DNA of 22,498 nt from JBAZDC01 sp041654595 (GTDB taxonomy: Bacteria; Pseudomonadota; Gammaproteobacteria; Burkholderiales; Burkholderiaceae_B), in contig CAZKBT010000048.1 in NCBI GenBank assembly GCA_964551305.1, positions 1 to 22,498 of the forward strand. Reading direction: 5' to 3'. Position 1 is the first letter of the stretch. Each line of letters begins with the position of its first letter. Under the pieces are notes generated by a model that made no database searches, was not told the DNA's origin, and saw nothing but the letters and a program-made list of their open reading frames with translations. The position numbers were made by a program, and so were the translations under genes. This document shows, one piece after another, positions 1 through 5,645 of the stretch.

Positions 1-203
1 ATCAGCGTGTTGAGCATTCCCAGCAGCGACATCGTCGCCCCGCCGATCAGCACGCCGCTGGTCGACAGCCCCATCCGCATCAGCACGAACAGGATCAGTC
101 CAGGAACGATGAACCCGATCGTCCCCCAGACGCGCACGCGGTGGTACAACGCCGGCGGCAAGCCGGCCTCGCGTCGTCGCTGCTGGATCGCGAAGTTCAA
201 CCC
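1..203 (-). other. MFS (NupG/HcaT-like) segment fused in frame to proW
   Basis: Codons 134-200 of the proW frame encode a stretch with QQRRREAGLPPALYHRVRVW followed by GTIGFIVPGLILF and a second hydrophobic run. The R-(V/I)-R-(V/I)-WGTIGFI motif, preceded by an 'LxNxxxxxxxxxAG' helix, is what I recall from nucleoside:H+ symporter/HcaT-type MFS proteins around TM5. It is not a feature of ABC permeases. The change occurs at or next to the Leu-Asp codons at 204-209. No stop or frameshift marks the join. The other two frames on this strand give no ProW continuation (one hits a stop at once, the other is arginine-rich noise). Confidence 0.6.
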
Positions 204-602
204 GTCCAGCACCGGCAGCATCACCGTGCGCAACCAGCGGAAACTGGCCATCACTATGCCCAGCGGAATGCCGATGGCGACGGAGATCGCCACCGCCACG
301 ATCATCAGCGACAGGGTCTGCATGGCGGCGTCCCACAGGCCGATCACGCCGACCAGCGCCAGCAACGCCCCCATGATCAGGGAGAATCCGATGCGCCGGC
401 TGGCCAGCCAGGCCAGCGCGACCACGGCCAGGACGACCGCCCACCAGGGCGACTGGCGCGTGAGCTGATCCATCCAGACTAGGATGTCCAGCAAGGGCTG
501 GGTGAAGGCCCGGAGCAGATCGGAATAGTTGGAAACGATATTGCCGACGAACGCATCGATCGGCGCCCGCAAATCGCTTGCTTTGATAATTTCGGGGAAC
601 AT
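1..602 (-). CDS. proW: ProW-type glycine betaine ABC permease, partial, chimeric 3' part
   Basis: The frame starts at ATG 602 and stays open to the window edge (200 codons visible). Residues 1-133 look like the N-terminal half of a ProW/ChoW permease: an amphipathic start, a TM segment after SPWWAVV (51-57), another around LMGVIGLWD-like residues 80-91, and the start of the BPD transporter domain with IGIPLGIVMAS (110-120) and LPVLD (129-133). The family should continue with a segment like MQTMPSFVYLIP and later the EAA loop that contacts the ATPase. Neither appears. From residue 134 the protein instead resembles an MFS transporter (see the separate entry). Its position 107 bp downstream of proX fits a proX-proW-proV operon for osmoprotectant import. 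The N-terminal identity is secure; the gene as a whole is either truncated by a rearrangement or misassembled. Confidence 0.75.
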   Translation of the reverse strand, partial: MFPEIIKASDLRAPIDAFVGNIVSNYSDLLRAFTQPLLDILVWMDQLTRQSPWWAVVLAVVALAWLASRRIGFSLIMGALLALVGVIGLWDAAMQTLSLMIVAVAISVAIGIPLGIVMASFRWLRTVMLPVLDGLNFAIQQRRREAGLPPALYHRVRVWGTIGFIVPGLILFVLMRMGLSTSGVLIGGATMSLLGMLNTL

Positions 603-668
603 AAAGACAACTCCGTAGAACTCGTTCGGGCGGCATGCCGTCCGGCTTGCCGCCTCCCATATGCCTTA

Positions 669-691
669 CCCCGGCGGCGCCTGCCGCGGGG
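669..691 (-). repeat. GC-rich hairpin between proX and proW
   Basis: CCCC pairs with GGGG, and GCGGC with GCCGC, around a GCCT loop with one bulged G. It lies 19 bp downstream of the proX stop and has no T-tract. Such intercistronic hairpins often stabilise the upstream message of a binding-protein gene over the membrane genes; that role is inferred. Confidence 0.4.
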
Positions 692-709
692 CTTGAACGG
701 GTACGAGTT

Positions 710-1771
710 CTAAAGAGCTGCCTTTACGCGCTCCGCCACGTCTTGCGGCAGCCAGGCGGACCACGTGTCCGTTTCGTTCTGCAGGAACCATTTGGCGGCG
801 TCCTCGGGCTCGGCTTCGTTCTCTTCCATGTAGGCCATGACCTTGTCCATCGTCGGCAGTGGAACGGATACCTTGGACAAGAATTCCGTCAACTTCGGCG
901 CTTGCTCGGCAAACGGCGTGGAGACGGCGGTGAAGACCGGGTTCTCGGGGTAGTCGCTCGGCTCGGGATTGGCGCAGTCGGGATCGGTCAGGCAGGCATG
1001 CTTTTCCTTGTCGTAGGCCGGCAGTTCGAGCTTGACCAGGTCCATCGATCCCACCAGGGGCGTCGGATACCAATAATAAAAGACGATGTTTTCCTGGCGC
1101 TGGTAGGCCGCCGACAGCGCGGCCTTCTGCGTGGCGCCGGTGCCGGGCGAAAACAGCGTGAACGTATCGCCCAGCTTCAGTGCGTTGAACAGATTGCCGC
1201 TCACGACTTCGCAACCCCAGCCGGCCGGGCATCCATAGAAGCGTCCCTTGGACGGCTCTTCGGGGTCCTTGAATTCGTCCTTGAACTTGGGCAGGTCGGC
1301 CGCCGATTTCAGCTCGGGCAGGCGCTCGGCCGTATAGCGGGGGATGAACCAGGCTTCGCCGCCCATGTAGATGTCGCCGATGCGCTTGACCTTGCCGGTT
1401 GCTTCTGCTTTGGCCCAGGGCTCGGCGACGCTGTTGAGCCAGATTTCGGTATTGATATCCAGGTCGCCACGCTCCAGGGCGGCCAGCGCGGGCAGGGTTT
1501 CCGTGGGCAGGACTTCGGATTGGCAGCCGTACCCCTTGTCGGCGATGAAGCGCTCGACTTCGACCAGGACCAGGTTGGATTCCCAGTTCATGCCGCCGAA
1601 CTTCACGGGGCGATCGATTTCGCAAGCCGCGGCGTCGGCGGCGCGGGCCGGATTGAGCGCGGCCGTCCCGGCAAGCAGGGCCGCGGCGACGCTCAGGCCC
1701 AGCGCGGCGCGTTTGAAGGAAGCCGCTGCGCCGGACGACGGGCGGAGTGAAAGGTTCACGTTGAAAGACAT
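710..1771 (-). CDS. proX: Glycine betaine/proline ABC transporter substrate-binding protein ProX
   Basis: This is a 353-aa periplasmic ligand-binding protein of the OpuAC/ProX family, which captures glycine betaine, proline betaine or choline for the ProW/ProV importer. Residues 1-44 form a Sec signal peptide: a basic Arg/Lys at 20-21, a hydrophobic core LGLSVAAALLAGTAAL, and an ARA cleavage site before Ala45. The mature protein opens with the typical VKFGGMNWESN strand and contains LDINTEIW, YGCPAGWGCE and FYYWYPTPL, where Trp/Tyr residues usually build the aromatic cage for the quaternary amine. Four to six cysteines in pairs suggest disulfides in the periplasm. The start is fixed by a perfect AAGGAGG (1780-1786 on the opposite strand) 8 nt upstream of ATG. 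It is first in the proX-proW unit. Osmotic induction is expected from the family but not visible here. Confidence 0.93.
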   Translation of the reverse strand: MSFNVNLSLRPSSGAAASFKRAALGLSVAAALLAGTAALNPARAADAAACEIDRPVKFGGMNWESNLVLVEVERFIADKGYGCQSEVLPTETLPALAALERGDLDINTEIWLNSVAEPWAKAEATGKVKRIGDIYMGGEAWFIPRYTAERLPELKSAADLPKFKDEFKDPEEPSKGRFYGCPAGWGCEVVSGNLFNALKLGDTFTLFSPGTGATQKAALSAAYQRQENIVFYYWYPTPLVGSMDLVKLELPAYDKEKHACLTDPDCANPEPSDYPENPVFTAVSTPFAEQAPKLTEFLSKVSVPLPTMDKVMAYMEENEAEPEDAAKWFLQNETDTWSAWLPQDVAERVKAAL

Positions 1772-2109
1772 GGCTATTGCCTCCTTAAATGACGTGGACG
1801 CGACAAAGCCGTGGGCTATGCAACGCCAAGGTTAAGGGGGTGTGCGGAAGACGGAAAACCGCCGATACAGACCGTCACTAGCGTGGAAAGCGCGCAAGAG
1901 CGCTATTGATACGAGAGGAATTCCAAGCAGGAATCCGTCATACGCCAGAAGAGAAAAACTAAAGTAGTTTTGCAAGATTTTACGAGGAATTGCCTGAAAT
2001 TGGAAACCCGCAATTACCCCCTTGTAAATCTTGCCGATCTATGCGCCGGGCTTGGCGCGCGGCAAAAGGCCGCGCCGCCGGGCCTGTTGCCTGCCGTGAG
2101 CCACTCGTT
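1772..2109. other. 338-bp intergenic region upstream of proX, with inverted repeats
   Basis: No convincing gene is present. It holds the proX leader and the 3' side of the cyclopropane synthase gene. Structures seen: AAAACTA/TAGTTTT with a 3-nt loop (1955-1971); a long imperfect hairpin with GCAAGATTT at 1972-1980 and AAATCTTGC at 2026-2034 plus inner AATTGC/GCAATT arms (1988-1993, 2010-2015); and a 7-bp GC stem GCGCGGC/GCCGCGC (2057-2075) just past the synthase stop, without a U-tract. I could not identify a clear promoter for proX. Confidence 0.45.
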
Positions 2110-3378
2110 TCACCGGGGAATGTAGATATAATCGCGCCGCCATGGATAGCTCAGATCGGCGGGCTCGTCAAGCTCGTCGGGCCGCCCGGCGTGGCGCGGC
2201 TGGGCAACTATCTGGTGCAGGGCGATCCAGCCGTGCTCGAAACCCATGGCGCAGCCCGCCAAGTACATGCGATACGCGCGCAGGGCTTTTTCGCCGTCGT
2301 CGCCCTTTTCATTGCGCAAGGTGTCGCGCGCCTGGGGCAGGCAGGCCTCGAGCGCATCGCTCCAATTCCATAGCGTGCGCGCGTAATGGGGCCGCAGGTT
2401 CTCGATGTCCAGGTCTTCCAGGCCCGACTCGCTCATGCTGGTCAGCACATGGCTGACATGGGTCAGTTCGCCCCCCGGGAAAATGTACTTCTCGATGAAT
2501 TCGCCCATGCCGGCGCCCAGCTCGCTGTTGTCGACGCCGCCGGCCGTGATGCCGTGGTTCATGATCAGCCCGCCGGGCCGCAGCAAGCGACGCAGCTTGG
2601 AAAAGTAGCCGTTCAGCTGGGCCCGGCCGACGTGCTCGAACATGCCCACCGACGCGATCTTGTCGTAGGGCTGCGATTCGTCCAGCTTGCGATAGTCCAG
2701 CAACTCCATGCGCACGCGTCCGGCCAGCCCCCTGTCGGCGATCAGCTTGGTGACGTGGGCGTGCTGATTGCGGGACAATGTAATGCCCGTCGCATCGACG
2801 CCGTAGTTTTCGGCCGCCCACAGCAACAGCCCGCCCCATCCGGCGCCCACGTCCAGGAAGCGCTCTCCGCCGCGCAGGCGCAGCTTGCGGCAAATATGAT
2901 CCAGCTTGGCTTCCTGAGCCTGCGCCAGCGTCATGCCCGGCTCTTTGAAATACGCGCAGGAATACACGCGCCGTGGGTCCAGCCACAAGGCGTAGAAGTC
3001 GTCGGACAAATCGTAATGGAACTGGATCTGGCGCGCGTCGCGCTCGACGGAATGGCGCCAGACCGACACCAGGCGCCGTATCAGGCCGGTAAGCCAGCCG
3101 CCGCGCGCCGCATCGACCGGAGAGCCCGGCAAAATGGATGCCGCCGCGGCCATCAAGTCTCGCATGGAGCCCTCGACGTCGAACTTGCCTTCGACATAGT
3201 CCTCGCCTAGGATGCCCACCTGTCCCGCCGCCAGATGCGCCAGGGTCGCGTTATCGCGAACGACCAAATGAACACGAGCCTGCGCCGTCCCCACCGTTTT
3301 GCCGTCCGGCAACGTCAACTTCACGGGAACGGGCAGCTCCGCCAACTTGCTTTCCACAACAGACAAGACCGCGCTCAA
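2110..3378 (-). CDS. cfa: Cyclopropane-fatty-acyl-phospholipid synthase
   Basis: This SAM-dependent enzyme methylenates cis double bonds of membrane phospholipid acyl chains to cyclopropanes, usually on entry to stationary phase or under acid stress. The SAM-binding glycine loop FLDVGAGWGGLLLW is clear. It is preceded by the family block HYDLSDDFYALWLD and by RRVYSCAYF, whose Cys matches the conserved active-site region, and followed by SVGMFEHVG and RPGGLIMNH. The N-terminal 90 residues form the lipid-binding subdomain. I place the start at TTG 3378 because GGAGGG (3385-3390) lies 6 nt upstream. A longer frame begins at GTG 3423 but has no ribosome-binding site. The protein is 422 aa from TTG, somewhat longer than the roughly 380 aa E. 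coli enzyme. It is divergent from the Bcr-type exporter and probably transcribed alone. Confidence 0.92.
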   Translation of the reverse strand: MSAVLSVVESKLAELPVPVKLTLPDGKTVGTAQARVHLVVRDNATLAHLAAGQVGILGEDYVEGKFDVEGSMRDLMAAAASILPGSPVDAARGGWLTGLIRRLVSVWRHSVERDARQIQFHYDLSDDFYALWLDPRRVYSCAYFKEPGMTLAQAQEAKLDHICRKLRLRGGERFLDVGAGWGGLLLWAAENYGVDATGITLSRNQHAHVTKLIADRGLAGRVRMELLDYRKLDESQPYDKIASVGMFEHVGRAQLNGYFSKLRRLLRPGGLIMNHGITAGGVDNSELGAGMGEFIEKYIFPGGELTHVSHVLTSMSESGLEDLDIENLRPHYARTLWNWSDALEACLPQARDTLRNEKGDDGEKALRAYRMYLAGCAMGFEHGWIALHQIVAQPRHAGRPDELDEPADLSYPWRRDYIYIPR

Positions 3379-3555
3379 AGCTGACCCTCCATCCTGAAAT
3401 TCGTGCTGCGGCAATAGTGCCACATATCATGGCATAAGGGAATGCGCCCGAATGCTATGTTAAGATGGCCGCTTCTTCGCCCAAAAGCCGCGGCGGCATT
3501 GATTTCCAAGCTCGAGCGCCCGCCCGCGCCAAGCCTTCCAGATACACTCCGAAAC

Positions 3556-4767
3556 ATGTCCCAGTCGACGCGCACGCTGACCACCATCCCTTCCTGGCTG
3601 ATACTGATGGGGCTGCTCACCGCGTTGGGACCGCTGGCGATCGACATGTATCTGCCGGCTTTTCCAGCCATCGTCAGCGATCTGGGCTCATCCCAGGGAG
3701 AAGTCGAACGCACGCTGGCGGGCTACCTCTTCGGCTTGGCCATCGCCCAGATTTTCTACGGCCCGTTCGCGGACCGCTACGGCCGCAAGAAGCCGCTGAT
3801 GTTCGGTCTTCTGGTGTATACGGTCGCCTCGCTGGGCTGCGCCCTGAGCAACGATGTGGAGCACCTCGTCCTGTGGCGCATGGCCCAGGCTTTCGGCGGC
3901 GCGGCGGGCATGGTCATTCCACGCGCGGTTATCCGCGACAACTTCGAAACGCGCGAGGCCTCCAAAGCGCTTTCCGTCCTCTTGCTGGTCATGGGCGTCA
4001 CGCCCATCCTGGCGCCGCTGCTGGGCGGCCAGGTCCTGGTGCTGGGCAACTGGCGCGCGATCTTCGGCATCATGGCCTTGAGCAGCATAGGCCTGCTCTG
4101 CGCCGTGGCGCTGAAAATGCGCGAGACGCTGAAACCCGACCGCGTGATCCCTCTGGGAATGGGCATCATCGCCCGCAACTACGCTTCCCTGCTCCGGCAC
4201 AAAAGCTTCATGTTCTACACCCTGGCGGGCGGCTTCGGCTCGGCGGGCATGTTCGCCTACATTTCCGGTTCATCGCGCGTCTTCATCGACGTCTATCAAG
4301 TCGATCCCCGTTATTTCGGACTGTTCTTCGGGGCGAACGCCGCATCGCTGATCATCGCCTCCCAATTCAGCAGCAAGCTGCTGAACAAGCATGCGCCCGA
4401 AAAGCTCATGAGGCGGGCGCAGTGGCTGGTTCTGGCGGCAACGTCGGCCGGCGTGCTGCTGACGCTGGCCGGCCATCTGACGCTGACGCTGCTGATGCTC
4501 TGCCTGATGAGCTTCATGGTCGGACAGGGCTTCGTCAATCCGAACGCGGCCGCGCTCGCTCTTTCGGAGCAAGGCAAGCGGCTGGGCGTGGCCTCCGCGC
4601 TGATGGGCACCGTACAAATGCTGTGCGGCGCGCTTTCCGGACTGGCGGTCAGCGCCTGGCAGTCCCACACCGCCCTGCCGCTGACGGGCATCCTGTTCGT
4701 GTGCGGCGCCCTGTCCTGGCTGTTCGGGCGTCTTGCGGACGAATCGTCCAGCCGCGCTTGTGCCTAG
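3556..4767 (+). CDS. Bcr/CflA-family drug efflux MFS transporter
   Basis: This is a 403-aa inner-membrane proton-driven exporter of the DHA1 family (12 TM helices) related to Bcr/CflA, which export bicyclomycin, sulfonamide or chloramphenicol-type compounds. Diagnostic segments are GPLAIDMYLPAFPAI in TM1, the loop 2-3 motif A GPFADRYGRKKP (residues 69-80), RMAQAFGGAAGMVIPRAVIRD in TM4 to loop 4, and the antiporter-type motif C region GVTPILAPLLGG in TM5. The frame is open from 3442, but the 38 extra codons are arginine/proline-rich and unlike the family; ATG 3556 gives the usual MSQS...IPSWLILMGLLTALGPLAIDMY start. No strong Shine-Dalgarno is seen there. The substrate cannot be read from the sequence. 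Divergent from cfa, monocistronic, with rpmB downstream after a 168-bp gap. Confidence 0.9.
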   Translation: MSQSTRTLTTIPSWLILMGLLTALGPLAIDMYLPAFPAIVSDLGSSQGEVERTLAGYLFGLAIAQIFYGPFADRYGRKKPLMFGLLVYTVASLGCALSNDVEHLVLWRMAQAFGGAAGMVIPRAVIRDNFETREASKALSVLLLVMGVTPILAPLLGGQVLVLGNWRAIFGIMALSSIGLLCAVALKMRETLKPDRVIPLGMGIIARNYASLLRHKSFMFYTLAGGFGSAGMFAYISGSSRVFIDVYQVDPRYFGLFFGANAASLIIASQFSSKLLNKHAPEKLMRRAQWLVLAATSAGVLLTLAGHLTLTLLMLCLMSFMVGQGFVNPNAAALALSEQGKRLGVASALMGTVQMLCGALSGLAVSAWQSHTALPLTGILFVCGALSWLFGRLADESSSRACA

Positions 4768-4784
4768 CAAGGCATTCATGCTAG
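4764..4784 (+). repeat. Inverted repeat CTAGCA/TGCTAG at the 3' end of the exporter gene
   Basis: Six-bp arms with a 9-nt spacer span the stop codon of the Bcr-type gene. An alternative TGCC/GGCA stem overlaps it. There is no T-run, so it would be a weak terminator at best. Confidence 0.3.
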
Positions 4785-4817
4785 AATTATTAGCTTGACT
4801 TTAATATGAAGTTACGG

Positions 4818-4846
4818 TTGACAGCACTGTGTCTTTACGTTTTACC
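4818..4846 (+). promoter_or_regulatory. Candidate promoter for rpmB-rpmG
   Basis: A perfect TTGACA (4818-4823) is followed after 17 nt by TTTACC (4841-4846), a poor -10. A second TTGACT lies 23 bp upstream. It would leave a leader of about 80 nt before rpmB. Confidence 0.35.
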
Positions 4847-4935
4847 CTTTCCGAATTCTTTTGGCGGGGGGCACAGCAAAGGCCTCTTGGGCGCCGGCTG
4901 ACTCTATAAGCACACATTCCCCTAGGAGTACGATC

Positions 4936-5172
4936 ATGGCACGCGTATGCCAAGTTACCGGCAAAGGCCCACGAACGGGCAACAATGTTTCGCACGCGAA
5001 CAACAAGACCAAGCGCCGTTTTCTTCCCAACCTGCAATCGCGCCGGTTCTGGGTTGAAAGCGAAAACCGCTGGGTTCGCCTGCGTGTTTCGACCAGTGCC
5101 TTGCGCACCATCGACAAGAACGGCATCGACGTCGTTCTGGCCGAACTGCGCGCCCGCGGCGAAGTCGTCTAA
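4936..5172 (+). CDS. rpmB: 50S ribosomal protein L28
   Basis: This 78-aa basic protein of the large ribosomal subunit is recognised by the start MARVCQVTGKGPRTGNNVSH, the NNKTKRRFLPNLQ segment and the RFWVESENRWVRLRVS core. Length is normal for bacterial L28. It has a single Cys and no CxxC pairs, so it is the zinc-independent form. An AGGAG (4924-4928) lies 7 nt before ATG 4936. It forms a two-gene operon with rpmG (34-bp gap), the usual arrangement in proteobacteria, ended by the terminator at 5459. Confidence 0.97.
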   Translation: MARVCQVTGKGPRTGNNVSHANNKTKRRFLPNLQSRRFWVESENRWVRLRVSTSALRTIDKNGIDVVLAELRARGEVV

Positions 5173-5206
5173 CCCCGCGCTAGCGATTTAATTTCAGGAG
5201 TCCATC

Positions 5207-5374
5207 ATGGCAAAAGGCATTCGCGAGAAAATCAAACTCGAATCCACCGCTGGCACTGGTCATTTCTACACGACCACGAAAAACAAACGCAACATGCCCG
5301 AGAAAATGCTGATCAAGAAGTTCGATCCCGTTGCTCGCAAGCACGTTGATTACAAGGAAACGAAACTGCGTTAA
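5207..5374 (+). CDS. rpmG: 50S ribosomal protein L33
   Basis: This is a 55-aa large-subunit protein, MAKGIREKIKLESTAGTGHF... ending in YKETKLR, a typical full-length L33. The CxxC zinc ribbon found in C+ paralogues is absent (no cysteines), so it is the zinc-free type, matching the L28 upstream. CAGGAG (5195-5200) is an excellent ribosome-binding site 6 nt before ATG 5207. It is cotranscribed with rpmB. Confidence 0.97.
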   Translation: MAKGIREKIKLESTAGTGHFYTTTKNKRNMPEKMLIKKFDPVARKHVDYKETKLR

Positions 5375-5458
5375 GCCGTAGGCCGGATATGCTTGCCGGC
5401 CTTACTGCTCCAAAGCAGTCGCAGCCTGCTGCGACGACGCCTTGGTCGCACTCCTTGC

Positions 5459-5492
5459 AAGGCCCCGTTTTTGAACGGGGCCTTTGTTTTTT
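5459..5492 (+). terminator. Rho-independent terminator of rpmB-rpmG
   Basis: An 11-bp perfect stem, AAGGCCCCGTT/AACGGGGCCTT, with a TTTG loop is followed by TTGTTTTTT. It lies 85 bp after the rpmG stop, and the arrangement is near ideal. Confidence 0.9.
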
Positions 5493-5645
5493 GGCCCGCG
5501 AACGGCCGGCCGCGCCCGCGCGTCCCCCACGCCCACGTATAAATCTTATAATGCCAGGTTCATATCGACGCGCGGGCCGCCGTCATGGCCGGCCGTTCAA
5601 GCGCTTGATCTTCGCCTCATTGACTCTTTAACTGACCCGGATCCC

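Noticed and set aside
635..1750. 371-codon plus-strand frame opposite proX
   Set aside because: It is an antisense shadow of proX with low-complexity Gly/Arg/Gln content; proX has a signal peptide and a perfect ribosome-binding site.
2057..2075. GC stem after the cyclopropane synthase gene as a terminator
   Set aside because: The 7-bp stem has no U-run on the minus strand; it is mentioned only as part of the intergenic region.
4936..5374. Zinc-responsive paralogue status of rpmB/rpmG
   Set aside because: Both are cysteine-pair-free forms, but there is no Zur-like site upstream and the arrangement is the ordinary housekeeping operon.
5484..5645. N-terminal extension of leuS
   Set aside because: The extra 54 codons overlap the rpmG terminator and have no LeuRS similarity; ATG 5646 fits the family.
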